Shown: positions 31,316 through 40,415, numbered from the stretch's first letter. The stretch is DNA of 64,000 bases from Demequina sediminicola (GCF_000975055.1 NZ_BBRB01000003.1:186001-250000); one strand, 5' to 3'. The notes: generated from the letters alone by a model not told the origin. Made by a program: numbers and translations.

Positions 31316-32674
31316 ACAACAACGTTGGCTGCACTGACTCTTGGCCTGGCCGGATGCGCCAGCGCAGATTCTGACGCCGACTCCCCCGCTGGCACCTCGA
31401 ACTCCGCCTCACCCACCGCCGAAGAGCACAGCGCAACCGCACCCACTGAAGTTGAGGAAGCCGTATCACGCCTCACAGTGGCGCACGAGGGAGGCGTCAC
31501 GGTCCTCGAACTCACCGAGGGAACGCTCGAGCCCATCGCAGAACTCAGCGTGGATGGCACCTTCCGCGCCAACGCTGGAGCCGACGGACGCTATGTGTAC
31601 CTGGCGGACAGCGAAGCAGGCACGGTGTCTATCCTCGACGCCGGCGCATACGGCGAACCCCACGGTGAGCACTACCACTACTACGTGGCCGAACCCACGT
31701 TCCTCGACGAGCAACTCTCCGGCGCCAACCCCGTGCACGTCGTGGGCCACGACGGACAGGTCGCCGTGTTCTACGACGACTCGGGCGCGATCGACATCCT
31801 CGACGAAGCGTCGCTCGCCACGGGCACCGCATCGGTCAGCCAGCAAGCAACCGAGCATCCCCACCACGGAGTTGCCGTGGCACTTGAGGGCGGCGCCATC
31901 TGGACGGAGGCCGCTGAAGGCGAGTCCCTCCCGGCCTCCGTGCGCCAAGCAGACGCCGCAGGCGAAACTGTCGTGCTCCACGAAGACATCTGCCCTGGAC
32001 TCCACGGTGAGACAAGCATCGGCGATGTCGTGTACTTCGGTTGCAACGAGTCAGTCGCCGTCATCGACACCGCTGACCACACCAGCACCTCGATCCCCTA
32101 CCCCGCCGATGCAGGCGAGGGTCGCATCGGCTCGTTCTACGGCACGGAATCCGTGCTCGCAGCACCGTGGGACGACGACACCATCGTTCTCCTCGACACC
32201 ACCACCGAGGGCTTCACCTTCGTCGATGTCGACGGCACCATCAGCACTGTGAGCCGCGGTGCACATGACGAGGTTTTGGTCCTCACCACCGACGGAACCC
32301 TGACCGTCATCGATGAAGACGGCGACACGCTCGCGCAGGTCGTCAGCATCGGCGAGTTTGAGCTACCGGAAGGCCACGGCGGCGTGCGTCCCTCCATCGC
32401 GATCGTCGGCACCACGGTCGTGATCTCGGATCCCAACGCCTCCACCCTCGAACTGATCGATGGCGAGTCCTGGGAGTCCGCCGGCACGGTCACGCTCGAT
32501 GCAGCGCCGACGATGCTGGTTGCGACGGGCGGAGTGGCTGATGCCGGTCACGACGACCACGATCACGAGACGGAAGACCACGCGGACGACGCCCACAGTG
32601 ATGACGACCACGCTGACGAGGACCACGGTCACGAAGATCACGCTGACGAGGAGCACGACGGCCACGATCACTAG
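31295..32674 (+). CDS. aztD: AztD-like zinc-binding beta-propeller lipoprotein
   Basis: About 459 residues. Lipobox LAGC follows a signal peptide (residues about 1-21). The main body is a YVTN/WD40-like propeller (LYLADSEAGTVSILD-type blades), with HGEHYHYY and HPHHG metal-binding-like clusters. The last 45 residues are an Asp/His-rich tail with repeated HAD and HDDHDH units. AztD of Paracoccus is a periplasmic zinc chaperone delivering zinc to the ABC importer AztABC; the resemblance is in fold and His clusters. No AztABC genes are in the window. The upstream GTG at 31289 is an alternative start, but promoter position favours 31295. Confidence 0.78.
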   Translation: MKTIIIPTTTLAALTLGLAGCASADSDADSPAGTSNSASPTAEEHSATAPTEVEEAVSRLTVAHEGGVTVLELTEGTLEPIAELSVDGTFRANAGADGRYVYLADSEAGTVSILDAGAYGEPHGEHYHYYVAEPTFLDEQLSGANPVHVVGHDGQVAVFYDDSGAIDILDEASLATGTASVSQQATEHPHHGVAVALEGGAIWTEAAEGESLPASVRQADAAGETVVLHEDICPGLHGETSIGDVVYFGCNESVAVIDTADHTSTSIPYPADAGEGRIGSFYGTESVLAAPWDDDTIVLLDTTTEGFTFVDVDGTISTVSRGAHDEVLVLTTDGTLTVIDEDGDTLAQVVSIGEFELPEGHGGVRPSIAIVGTTVVISDPNASTLELIDGESWESAGTVTLDAAPTMLVATGGVADAGHDDHDHETEDHADDAHSDDDHADEDHGHEDHADEEHDGHDH

Positions 32675-32731
32675 GACGTCAGCCGCACCTCGGCCCCTTC
32701 AGTAGGGCGGCCATCACGCCACTGACAGCAC

Positions 32732-32766
32732 AATGCCCGCACCTCCCATCAGGGGGTGCGGGCATT
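32732..32766. terminator. bidirectional hairpin between aztD and the GNAT gene
   Basis: AATGCCCGCACC and GGTGCGGGCATT form a perfect 12-bp stem with an 11-base loop in the convergent gap. Short A/T ends on both sides would serve either direction. Confidence 0.75.
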
Positions 32767-32815
32767 GCTGTAGATCCGCCGGGGCTACGCGAGATTCGAG
32801 CCGTTGATGCGCGTC

Positions 32816-33385
32816 TCAGACGCTCACGTCCCGGCTGACCTCCATGGTCACCCACTCCTCGCCGTCCTCGGCGTAGCGACCAGTCTCGACAAACCCCAGC
32901 CGTGCGTAAGAACGCATGGCGCGCGGATTGCGAGCCAGCACGTCAAGCGTGAGGCGTTCCAACCCCATCGGCCCGAGGGCATGCGCCACGACCAATGCGC
33001 CGGCATGAGTACCTAATCCACGTCCATACCAAGCCGGACCTCGAAGAGCGATCCGGTAGTTTGCCGCCGCCGGCGCACCGGCATCGGACCTTACCGGCTC
33101 GTTGAGCACAACCTCCCCAGCGGGCTCGCCCGTGGCGTTCTCGACGATGACGAGGTCAAGACGCTCGGGCGCAGATGCGCGAGACGCCACCCAGGCATCG
33201 ATCTGCTCGCGCGTGAACGTCGCTGTCGTGGCGGTGAGGTCTTGGCCCTCCGGATCGTGGAGCATTTCCCACACCCAGTCGGCATCAGTGCGCGCCTGCG
33301 CGCCGTCCGCTCCGTAGGGACGCAGCGTGACAACGGAACCGGCAAGGGTGGGCTTAGCCCACACGCCTAGCCCCATGTCCTTCAC
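32816..33385 (-). CDS. GNAT family N-acetyltransferase (RimJ/RimL-like)
   Basis: 189 residues. Typical RimJ/L-type opening LAGSVVTLRPYGADGAQ, middle LVIVENATGEPAGEVVLNEP, acetyl-CoA motif GPAWYGRGLGTHAGALVVAHA (RxxGxG variant) and C-terminal NPRAMRSYARLGFVETGRY. Members acetylate protein N-termini or small amines; substrate unknown. GTG 33385 or ATG 33376 can start it. It follows gltX after 3 bases and is likely co-transcribed. Confidence 0.85.
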   Translation of the reverse strand: MKDMGLGVWAKPTLAGSVVTLRPYGADGAQARTDADWVWEMLHDPEGQDLTATTATFTREQIDAWVASRASAPERLDLVIVENATGEPAGEVVLNEPVRSDAGAPAAANYRIALRGPAWYGRGLGTHAGALVVAHALGPMGLERLTLDVLARNPRAMRSYARLGFVETGRYAEDGEEWVTMEVSRDVSV

Positions 33386-33388
33386 GAA

Positions 33389-34891
33389 CTACAGGGACTC
33401 GCGGAACCGGCGCAAACGCACGAGCGCGTGCTCCTTGCCCAAGATCTCCATCGACTCGAACAGTGGCGGAGAAACCTGACGGCCCGTGATCCCTACACGC
33501 AAGGGTCCAAACGCGAACCGCGGCTTGATCCCCATCTCCTGGACGAGGACGGCCTTGAGAGCCTCCTGCTGCGATTCAGGGCTGAAGTCTTCGAGTCCCT
33601 CAAGGACGGCAATGGCGGCGTCGAGGATCTCCCCAGCATTCTCAGGGAGTTTGGCGAGCGCCTTCTCGTCGAAGGCAATCGAGTTGTCGTCCTCAAAGAA
33701 GAAGCCCAGCATTCCGGGCGCCTCGCCCAGCAACTGCATGCGGGTCTGCACCAGCGGCGCTGCTTCTGCAAGGATCTGCTCCTCGTTGGGCTGCAGTTCG
33801 CGGGTGTCAGCTGACGACAGCGCACCTGCGGCATGCAGATAGGGAACCATGCGTGCCACAAACTCACCCACGGGCAGGAGCCGCAGGTGATCAGCGTTGA
33901 TGGCCTCGGCCTTCTTCAGGTCGAAGCGCGCAGGGTTGGGGTTGACGTCGCGGATATCGAACGCCTCAACAAGCTCCTCAGGTGAGAACACATCGCGGTC
34001 CGGGCCGATGCTCCAGCCCAGCAGAGCCAGGTAGTTCAGGAGGCCTTCGCGGATGAATCCGCGGTCGCGGTGCAGGAAGAGGTTGGACTCTGGTGCACGC
34101 TTGGAGAGTTTCTTGTTGCCTTCGCCTGTGACCATCGGCATATGACCGAACTCGGGGACGCGATCGGCGATGCCGAGCTCCACCATCGCGCGGTACAGAG
34201 CGATCTGGCGGGGTGTCGACGACAGCAAGTCCTCGCCGCGCAAGACGTGCGTGATCTTCATCAGCGCGTCGTCGACCGGGTTCACGAGTGTGTAAAGCGG
34301 GACACCGTTTCCACGGACGATCACGAAGTCAGGGATCGAACCCGCCGGGAACGTCACCTCGCCACGGATGAGGTCGGTGAAGGTGATGTCCTCGTCAGGC
34401 ATGCGCACACGAATGACGGGCTGACGGCCCTCGGCACGGAAAGCGGCCTTCTGCTCCTCGGTCAGATCACGATCAAAACCGTCGTAACCCAGCTTGGGGT
34501 CGCGTCCCGCCGCCTTGTGCCGAGCCTCAACTTCCTCGGGGGTGGAGAACGACTCGTATGCGTAGCCACCTTCAAGGAGCTTCGCTGCGACATCCATGTG
34601 CAGGTCATGGCGCTGCGACTGGCGGTACGGAGCGTAGGGACCGCCGATCTCGGGGCCCTCGTCGTAGTCGATTCCCATCCAGTCCAGCGCATCCAACAGC
34701 TGCGCGTACGACTCTTCCGAGTCGCGCTCAGCATCAGTGTCCTCGATGCGGAACACGAGTTTGCCGCCAGCGTGACGCGCATACGCCCAGTTGAACAGGG
34801 CGGTGCGAATCAGCCCGACGTGCGGTGTACCAGTCGGCGAGGGGCAAAAACGGACGCGCACTTCTGGCGCGGTGGTGCTGTCTACAGTCAC
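33389..34891 (-). CDS. gltX: glutamyl-tRNA synthetase
   Basis: GltX charges tRNA-Glu (a substrate tRNA gene is at 22.1 kb) and, in actinobacteria, misacylates tRNA-Gln for GatCAB. The 500 residues start [29 protein letters not shown], with HVGL as the HIGH-like motif, then [15 protein letters not shown], and KLSKR as the second class I signature ([21 protein letters not shown]). The C-terminal anticodon domain ends ARVGITG-type ([25 protein letters not shown]). It lies in an operon with the upstream FAH-family gene, as in many actinobacteria. Confidence 0.97.
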   Translation of the reverse strand: MTVDSTTAPEVRVRFCPSPTGTPHVGLIRTALFNWAYARHAGGKLVFRIEDTDAERDSEESYAQLLDALDWMGIDYDEGPEIGGPYAPYRQSQRHDLHMDVAAKLLEGGYAYESFSTPEEVEARHKAAGRDPKLGYDGFDRDLTEEQKAAFRAEGRQPVIRVRMPDEDITFTDLIRGEVTFPAGSIPDFVIVRGNGVPLYTLVNPVDDALMKITHVLRGEDLLSSTPRQIALYRAMVELGIADRVPEFGHMPMVTGEGNKKLSKRAPESNLFLHRDRGFIREGLLNYLALLGWSIGPDRDVFSPEELVEAFDIRDVNPNPARFDLKKAEAINADHLRLLPVGEFVARMVPYLHAAGALSSADTRELQPNEEQILAEAAPLVQTRMQLLGEAPGMLGFFFEDDNSIAFDEKALAKLPENAGEILDAAIAVLEGLEDFSPESQQEALKAVLVQEMGIKPRFAFGPLRVGITGRQVSPPLFESMEILGKEHALVRLRRFRESL

Positions 34892-34938
34892 AGTAGGTTC
34901 TCCGGTGAAGGGTCGGTTCTCAAAGAGTGGGGATGGCG

Positions 34939-35724
34939 TTAGCGGCGGATCACGGGGTTGCGGAGTGTGCCGAGACCCTCGATTTCGACATCGACGATGT
35001 CGCCGTGGTTGAGCTTGGTCACGCCGGACGGGGTGCCCGTCAAAACTAGATCGCCAGGCAGCAACGTGGTCACCTCGGAAGCCATGGCGATGGCCTCGGC
35101 AACCCCTCGGATCATGTCCTTGGTGTTGCCGTTCTGCGTGAGCTTGCCGTTGATGTGCGAGCTGATGTCGGCATCGTCCGTATTGAGGTCCGTCTCAATC
35201 CACGGGCCAATCGGCAGCGACGTGTCGAACGCCTTCGCACGGAACCACTGGTCTTCTTGGCGCTGAAGGTCGCGCGCGGTCACGTCGTTGGCGCAGGTGT
35301 AGCCGTAGATGTACTGCTCGGCGTTCTCCGGCGTGACGTCCTTGCACATCCGGCCGATGACCACGGCAAGTTCCGCTTCCAACTGGACGTCGTCACTGTA
35401 CGAGGGCAACACAATCGGGTCGTCCGGACCAATAATCGCGGTGTTGGGCTTCAGGAACAGAATCGGCACGTCAGATGCAGGTCCGCGGGCAGGGATTTCC
35501 TTGGCGTGAGCCTCGTAGTTCTTTCCCAGACACACCGCCTTGGACCGAGGGATCACGGGGGCGAGTAGCCGAACGTCGTCAGAGAGCTTGATCCGCTCGC
35601 CTGTGACGTTCCCCGGCGTATACATCGGGTCGCCACTGAGGACGATCAATTCTTCTTCCCCCGCAGGTCCATCGACGATGGCGTACTGGGGCTCTTCTCC
35701 TGTGGTGAATCGGGCGATGCGCAT
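34939..35724 (-). CDS. fumarylacetoacetate hydrolase family protein
   Basis: About 261 residues. Start [19 protein letters not shown] at 35724. FAH-family motifs: [28 protein letters not shown], the metal ligands in [13 protein letters not shown], and [13 protein letters not shown], ending [14 protein letters not shown]. The family includes 2-hydroxyhepta-2,4-diene-1,7-dioate isomerases, acylpyruvases and oxaloacetate decarboxylases, so the reaction is uncertain. Adjacent gltX downstream is a conserved actinobacterial pairing. The frame is open 23 codons upstream without homology. Confidence 0.88.
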   Translation of the reverse strand: MRIARFTTGEEPQYAIVDGPAGEEELIVLSGDPMYTPGNVTGERIKLSDDVRLLAPVIPRSKAVCLGKNYEAHAKEIPARGPASDVPILFLKPNTAIIGPDDPIVLPSYSDDVQLEAELAVVIGRMCKDVTPENAEQYIYGYTCANDVTARDLQRQEDQWFRAKAFDTSLPIGPWIETDLNTDDADISSHINGKLTQNGNTKDMIRGVAEAIAMASEVTTLLPGDLVLTGTPSGVTKLNHGDIVDVEIEGLGTLRNPVIRR

Positions 35725-35823
35725 GCTTCCAGCGTAGTCGCTCGACTCGCGCAGTGCGGCGACCTCCACGGCGAGCGAACACCAGTCTCGCAATCCCCGT
35801 GCAGCGGGACTAGTGTGCCAATC

Positions 35824-36342
35824 ATGGCTTCAAGCGACCCCTCAACGCAGCAGCCCGACCTGCCCGCGACCCTGCGCGAACTGATCGACGACGCCGACAC
35901 CACGTTGGGCGCGCTCCTTCACCAAGCGGACGCGCTCCCCGACCACGCGATCTCCTCAGACTTTGCAGGCGAGACCGTTGCCGAGATTTTGGCGCACTTG
36001 CATGGCTGGCATGAGCTTTTTCTCGGTTGGGTCGAGGCCGATGCGAAGGGCAAGGTTCCCGACTTCCCTGCCGCAGGTTATGACTGGGACACGCTCGGCG
36101 AACTCAACTCCGCATTGATTGCAGCTCGAGCGGACTATTCGTACGCGGAGCTCCGAGACCTGCTCACGGAAAGCCATGCGGCCGTATGCGCAGCGCTCAA
36201 GGAACGTGACGACGCAGCCCTCTTCGACGTCAACTCCTATGCCTGGTTGGGGCACGCGTCGTTGGGGTACGTCGCCTACGAATGCCTCGGCAATCACTAC
36301 CGCTGGGGCATCGCCATGCTGGGCGAATGCGCGGCTCCGTGA
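35824..36342 (+). CDS. ClbS/DfsB family four-helix bundle protein
   Basis: About 172 residues. AEILAHLHGWHELFLGWVEADAKGKVPDFPAAGYDWDTLGELN and YAWLGHASLGYVAYECLGNHYRWGI are hallmarks of the ClbS/DfsB (former DUF1706) family, a DinB-like helical fold. ClbS of E. coli protects against the genotoxin colibactin by hydrolysing its cyclopropane; most homologues are uncharacterised. No toxin cluster is in the window. ATG 35824 preferred, GTG 35815 possible. The end overlaps the next gene. Confidence 0.82.
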   Translation: MASSDPSTQQPDLPATLRELIDDADTTLGALLHQADALPDHAISSDFAGETVAEILAHLHGWHELFLGWVEADAKGKVPDFPAAGYDWDTLGELNSALIAARADYSYAELRDLLTESHAAVCAALKERDDAALFDVNSYAWLGHASLGYVAYECLGNHYRWGIAMLGECAAP

Positions 36343-37457
36343 CCGCAGACTTTTCCTCACCGAGCATAGGTCGCGCGGGAGGTGACGCCGATGCCGGTGC
36401 CCCTCGAGCATCGGCCGGGCGCATTGGAGGTCTTGACCTCGCGCGAGGTTGTGCGGTGCTCGGCATGGTGGCCGCGCACGTGGGCAATGACGGGACGTTC
36501 TCTGGCCCCGACGGCGCATGGGAGTGGCTATGGGTGAGCCACGGCTTCCCGTCCGCCCTGTTTGCCGTGCTGGCCGGTGTCTCGATGTCGCTCATGGTGA
36601 CGGCGCGCGGCCGGATTCCATGGGCGGACGTCAGCCGCGAGCGCCTGCGCGCAACACGTATTCGTATCGCTGTCAGGGCCGGGATCTTGGTGGTTCTTGG
36701 GTACGCACTGACTGCGCTCGACACACCAGTGGTGGTGATTCTGGCCAATCTGGGAGTGATGTTTGTCCTCGCACTGCCACTGCTCCGGGCACCGATGTGG
36801 GTGCTGGGGACGCTTGGCGGCGTGTGCATCGCCTTGGGCGGTTGGGTGGCACGCGAACTCGCGCTGGCGCTACCTGAGGTGCCCGTGGTGGGCCTGTTGT
36901 GGTCCGAGCACTACCCAGCCATTGCGTGGATGGGGTACATCTGCGCTGGGCTCATCGTTGGACGCCTCAGTATGTGGTCGCTCAGGACCGTGTGGATTCT
37001 GCTGGCCACCGGCGTGGGTGCGCTGATCGTGGCGTACCGGCTACAAGCCTTAGGCGTCTGGGAGGGCCTGGACCCGAGCGGCCCATGGCTCACCACGGAG
37101 CACCACAGTTACTCCCCGATCGAGATGCTGGGCAACGTGGGTGTCGCGTTCGGTGTCATTGCGGCCTGCTTGGTGCTGGTGTACCCAGGCCACGGCGTCC
37201 TGGGAAAGGTCGCCCGCACTGTCCTGTGGCCGGTGACCGCGGTGGGAGCCATGGCACTCAGTGCGTATGTTGCTCACTTGTTGGTGATCGCGCTTGTTGG
37301 CTCGGAGATGGTGTGGGCGCCCAGCAATACCGCCCTCGTCGCCTTGTGGCTGGGCCTCCTGGTCGGATGCGGCCTGTGGCGCTGGTTCCTTGGGGCCGGC
37401 CCCCTCGAACGTGTCCTCACGCGACTCTCAAGCGATGCCGCGGAGCGGTGGGCCTAG
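36327..37457 (+). CDS. HGSNAT/DUF418-like multi-pass membrane protein (putative acyltransferase)
   Basis: About 376 residues with roughly ten membrane segments. The opening RIGGLDLARGCAVLGMVAAHVG is the conserved start of the heparan-alpha-glucosaminide acetyltransferase-like / DUF418 / YeiB group, with a catalytic-type His in the first segment; GYICAGLIVGRLSM and a later SAYVAHLLV helix fit. Members are thought to acylate extracytoplasmic molecules; the substrate is unknown. ATG 36327 or GTG 36339 (overlapping the ClbS stop as GTGA) can start it. Probably co-transcribed with the ClbS-like gene. Confidence 0.75.
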   Translation: MRGSVTADFSSPSIGRAGGDADAGAPRASAGRIGGLDLARGCAVLGMVAAHVGNDGTFSGPDGAWEWLWVSHGFPSALFAVLAGVSMSLMVTARGRIPWADVSRERLRATRIRIAVRAGILVVLGYALTALDTPVVVILANLGVMFVLALPLLRAPMWVLGTLGGVCIALGGWVARELALALPEVPVVGLLWSEHYPAIAWMGYICAGLIVGRLSMWSLRTVWILLATGVGALIVAYRLQALGVWEGLDPSGPWLTTEHHSYSPIEMLGNVGVAFGVIAACLVLVYPGHGVLGKVARTVLWPVTAVGAMALSAYVAHLLVIALVGSEMVWAPSNTALVALWLGLLVGCGLWRWFLGAGPLERVLTRLSSDAAERWA

Positions 37458-37496
37458 CGCGCGCGATCTGCCATGAGCGGCCTTGCCGAGGCGGCC

Positions 37497-37534
37497 CCGT
37501 ACGGGTGGCCCTGACGTCACAATCACCCGTACGG
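37497..37534 (+). terminator. hairpin after the DUF418-like gene
   Basis: CCGTACGGGTG and CACCCGTACGG form a perfect 11-bp stem with a 16-base loop, 40 bases after the stop. No T run. Confidence 0.65.
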
Positions 37535-37567
37535 CCGATGCCGATCAGGCACTGATCTGCCACGGTT

Positions 37568-37987
37568 GTGCCCATGCCTCCTGGTCACACCGCCACCACT
37601 CATGTCATCACAGCTCGCGCGGATGCGTTCATGGCTGTGCCTGTCATCCGTGACGCGATGGTCGTCGCCGATTTCAAAGTCACGTCTCGCGAGGGCGAGA
37701 CTCCCGTGCAGCTCCGCCACGGGTCACTCCTGAAGCATTTCTTCACCACGACAGTGGTGGACCTCGTCAGTGGCGCAGGCTCCGGGGGCGACACAACCTA
37801 TGACGCGGTGATCCACGCACAGATCCGCATTCTTGATGAACACAACGGACGCACCACCATTGCGCTGGAACATCTCCATGCGCCTGCAACAGGCGTCGAC
37901 AGTGATGATCCCGTGTGGAAGAACGCGATCGGGGCCATCACCGGCGCTCTTGAGGCGCACGGCATCGAAGCCAGCATTGAGCCATAA
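37568..37987 (+). CDS. hypothetical protein
   Basis: About 139 residues from GTG 37568, or 137 from ATG 37574. Composition and codon use look like a real gene: VITARADAFMAVPVIRDAMVVADFKVTSREGETPVQLRHGS, FTTTVVDLVSGAGSGGDTTYDAVIHAQIRILDEHNGRTTIALEH. No signal peptide or membrane segment. I do not recognise a family. It lies alone between a hairpin and the divergent-looking promoter of the glycosylase-like gene. Confidence 0.6.
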   Translation: MPMPPGHTATTHVITARADAFMAVPVIRDAMVVADFKVTSREGETPVQLRHGSLLKHFFTTTVVDLVSGAGSGGDTTYDAVIHAQIRILDEHNGRTTIALEHLHAPATGVDSDDPVWKNAIGAITGALEAHGIEASIEP

Positions 37988-38080
37988 CGTGCGGTAGCGA
38001 ACCAGCCTGCAGCGACGTACACGTGACTGCCATGGCACTACCGGGCGCAGCGCAAGGTCTTCTCCACTTGGGGTGTGGTG

Positions 38081-38103
38081 TTGTCTCGAAGGCTTGAGAC
38101 AAT
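38081..38103 (+). promoter_or_regulatory. palindromic promoter, PafBC-like arrangement
   Basis: TTGTCTC (38081-38087) and GAGACAA (38096-38102) are an inverted repeat; GACAAT at 38098-38103 can be the -10 box, six bases before the GTG at 38110. TTGTC followed by four bases, eight more, then a -10 box resembles the mycobacterial RecA-independent DNA-damage promoter layout. Confidence 0.4.
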
Positions 38104-38109
38104 AGCGGG

Positions 38110-39000
38110 GTGACTACCGCCGCCCGCCCCGCCACGTCTGCCTTGACGGTGGCGCCGCGAAGCGAGTGGGAAGCCCAGGAACGTGCACACTCAGAGCGCG
38201 CCGACGCACTCACTGCAGGACGCCGCGAGCGCGCTGCCCGCGGTGAGCGTCACGCCATCGACGACTTCCTCTCCGAGTATTACAGCGCCAAACCCGCCCA
38301 ACTGCGCCGTTGGCACCCGGGTGTGGGCGTAGGACTCATTGACGCTGGCGAGCGGTCCGAATGGCGCTGGTACCGCACTGATGGCGACGTCTCCACGCTG
38401 GACCTCGAGCGCTTCCGTGAAGACCGCGGGGATGCCGTGACCTACATGCGGCGGCTCCTCGCAGCAATATCGGGACGCGCCCCCATGTTGGGCTGCTTCG
38501 GCATGCACGAGTGGGCGATGGTCTACCGCGCGGGCGATGATGCTCGTCGCCATGGGCTGCCCTTGCGACTTGGCGCTGAGGGCACGGATGCAGTGGTCGA
38601 TGCCCACCCGCTCGTCTGTACACACATCGACGCATTCAGGTTCTTCACGCCCGAATCCACCCCTCTCAACGAGCATCAATTGACGAGGGAAGACCAGATC
38701 CATATGGATCAGCCGGGCTGCCTGCACGTGAACATGGACGTGTACAAGTGGGCCATCAAGCTCGGGCCAGCCGTTCCGGGGGATCTATTGCTGGACTGCT
38801 TTGAGTTGGCCCGCGACGTGCGCCAGGTCGACATGCAGGCCTCGCCCTACGATGTGTCGTCTTATGGCCTGGGTCCCATTCCGGTCGAGACGCCCGAGGG
38901 CAAACGCGACTATGCGCAGCGGCAGCGGGAGTTCTCAGCGCGCGGTGATGCACTCCGCGCCCGCCTCATCGCGGTATGTGACGGCGTACTCGCCGAATAA
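38110..39000 (+). CDS. conserved actinobacterial protein, often labelled 3-methyladenine DNA glycosylase
   Basis: 296 residues. WEAQERAHSERADALTAGRRERAARGERHAIDDFLSEYYSAKPAQLRRWHPG, LGCFGMHEWAMVYR and DQPGCLHVNMDVYKWAIKL are strongly conserved in an actinobacterial family that databases often name 3-methyladenine DNA glycosylase. I see no helix-hairpin-helix or AlkA/MPG signature, so that function is not supported by motif. GTG start at 38110 lacks a ribosome site and sits just after a -10-like box, so the mRNA may be leaderless. Several conserved His/Trp/Asp residues suggest an enzyme. Confidence 0.7.
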   Translation: MTTAARPATSALTVAPRSEWEAQERAHSERADALTAGRRERAARGERHAIDDFLSEYYSAKPAQLRRWHPGVGVGLIDAGERSEWRWYRTDGDVSTLDLERFREDRGDAVTYMRRLLAAISGRAPMLGCFGMHEWAMVYRAGDDARRHGLPLRLGAEGTDAVVDAHPLVCTHIDAFRFFTPESTPLNEHQLTREDQIHMDQPGCLHVNMDVYKWAIKLGPAVPGDLLLDCFELARDVRQVDMQASPYDVSSYGLGPIPVETPEGKRDYAQRQREFSARGDALRARLIAVCDGVLAE

Positions 39001-39063
39001 CGGCGGCGCTGCACCGTCCCTGAATTGGCACGGCTCGAAGAGACACGCAGGTGCCGCCCCGCA

Positions 39064-39103
39064 CGTGTACCGTCCCTGAATTGCACGTCAGGGACGGTAC
39101 ACG
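39064..39103. repeat. perfect 16-bp hairpin with partial upstream duplicate
   Basis: CGTGTACCGTCCCTGA and TCAGGGACGGTACACG pair perfectly around an 8-base loop. The motif ACCGTCCCTGAATTG also occurs at 39013-39027. It lies in the convergent gap between the glycosylase-like gene and cueP and is probably a bidirectional terminator. Confidence 0.75.
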
Positions 39104-39133
39104 CGCATGGTTGATGCGCGTGAAGCGCTCCGA

Positions 39134-39778
39134 CTAGGAGAGCTGCATTGTGGTCACGCAGGTCGCATCGTCATCTTCGGAAGTGCTGAGTTCCTGGGTC
39201 GCAGTCTTGCCATCGTGTTCGATGCTGACGGTGAACGAGCCGTCCCGTGGAAGCCATAGCCCGACGAACCCGTTGTCGTACGCCTGCATGGCGGTGTCGA
39301 TCACGGCCTCGCCCGTCACAGTGTCAGTCACGAGGACGTCGAGTTCGGCGCCCTGCATCTCACCGGTGCAGGTGGTGAGCGAATGGAAGTAGCACTCGTG
39401 TGTGGCGTCCTCGTAGGGCGCGATGGAGACATAGAACTCGTCCTCCGGCATAGGAAGTGATGCTTCGCTTCCGTCGCCGGCGGTCAGCACTAGCTCGTTG
39501 GGCCGAATCGATGCCATCAGTTCCGTGGGGCGATCTTCCTTGTCGAGCGCGTCCAGCGTGTCGATGGCCTCCCGAGCGTCCATGTCGGATAGCCCCGCTG
39601 CGGCAAGAATTTCCGTGGCGGTGGCAGATTCTGCCTGTGCGGTAGCGGCCGTGGCCTCAGGCACGGAGGTGGGTGCGGATGCTGTCTCCGCGCTGCATGC
39701 GGTCAGGGCGAGAGCCAGGATCCCGGTAGCGGACACGAGTACGAGTGGGCGCGTGAAGGCGCCAGTAATGCGGGTCAT
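39134..39778 (-). CDS. cueP: CueP-like copper-binding lipoprotein
   Basis: 214 residues. Signal peptide with lipobox LTAC (about residues 25-28). The C-terminal domain matches CueP, the periplasmic copper protein of Salmonella: MPEDEFYVSIAPYEDATHECYFHSLTTCTGEMQGAELDVLVTD, ANGFVG-like DNGFVGLWLPRDGSFTVSIEHDGK and a final CVTTMQL, including the three conserved cysteines and HECYFH. CueP holds copper and supplies superoxide dismutase in Salmonella. AAGGAAC precedes the ATG. Three 13-bp tandem repeats lie directly upstream, a candidate operator. A Cys/His-containing membrane protein gene lies upstream on the same strand. Confidence 0.85.
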   Translation of the reverse strand: MTRITGAFTRPLVLVSATGILALALTACSAETASAPTSVPEATAATAQAESATATEILAAAGLSDMDAREAIDTLDALDKEDRPTELMASIRPNELVLTAGDGSEASLPMPEDEFYVSIAPYEDATHECYFHSLTTCTGEMQGAELDVLVTDTVTGEAVIDTAMQAYDNGFVGLWLPRDGSFTVSIEHDGKTATQELSTSEDDDATCVTTMQLS

Positions 39779-39795
39779 TGTTGTTCCTTGTCTAA

Positions 39796-39834
39796 CGTCA
39801 GCGTCTCACGTCAACGTCTCACGTCAACGTTTCA
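39796..39834. repeat. three 13-bp tandem repeats upstream of cueP
   Basis: CGTCAGCGTCTCA, CGTCAACGTCTCA and CGTCAACGTTTCA follow each other without gaps, 18 bases before the cueP start. On the minus strand each unit supplies a TTGACG- or CTGACG-type hexamer, so the array may contain the -35 box and regulator sites. Confidence 0.65.
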
Positions 39835-39912
39835 GTCGTGAATGATCAGCCGCGCAGTGGCGGCGTCGCCGGTACGTGCCGGCGAAAGGACGGCGCGCTG
39901 GCGCGCCCTCTC

Positions 39913-40368
39913 TCACGTCCGACTGATTCCTAACGCGTCAAGGTTGGGAGCAGCGGTGGGCACCCATGTCCCGCCGAGTACCTTGCGGGTCCGGACGATC
40001 GGTTGCCACGACTGCCACGTGATGCGCTGGCGCGGCAGCAGGAACGTGAGGAGCACGGCGATGACTGTGACCAACATGCACGTGAGCATTTCACCGGGCG
40101 CGTGTGGGGCGCAGGTGGCGCAGTCCCCAGCTCCTGCGTCAGTGATGCCGGCGGTGTGGTGAAGCACCGTTGCACCCGTCTCCCCAGCATCGGCTGTGTG
40201 ACCGGAGAGTGCGGCCTGAGCGGGCATCGTCTCGGTGTGTGAATACGAGGAGAGCGCAGCGTGTGCGATGCCCATCACCAGGATCGCGGCCGCCGCGAGC
40301 ACGCCAAGCCACGCGAATGTACGCACCATGCGGTGCCGTCCATCCATGGCCTGCGCGGGGTCACTCAT
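39913..40368 (-). CDS. two-TM membrane protein with Cys/His linker (DUF6153-like)
   Basis: About 151 residues. A first membrane segment (VRTFAWLGVLAAAAILVMGIAHAA), an extracytoplasmic His-rich linker (SYSHTETMPAQ, VLHHTAG) and a GDCATCAPHAPGEMLTCMLVTVIAVLL segment that starts the second helix. Arrangement and length resemble DUF6153-type actinobacterial proteins of unknown function. The CxxC and histidines next to cueP suggest metal handling, by inference. Start ATG at 40368. Downstream, GGCGCGC/GCGCGCC and TCGCCGG/CCGGCGA hairpins precede cueP. Confidence 0.6.
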   Translation of the reverse strand: MSDPAQAMDGRHRMVRTFAWLGVLAAAAILVMGIAHAALSSYSHTETMPAQAALSGHTADAGETGATVLHHTAGITDAGAGDCATCAPHAPGEMLTCMLVTVIAVLLTFLLPRQRITWQSWQPIVRTRKVLGGTWVPTAAPNLDALGISRT

Positions 40369-40415
40369 GCCACAGAGGGTACCTGGCGATCGCCAATGGC
40401 CCCAAGGGACGAATG

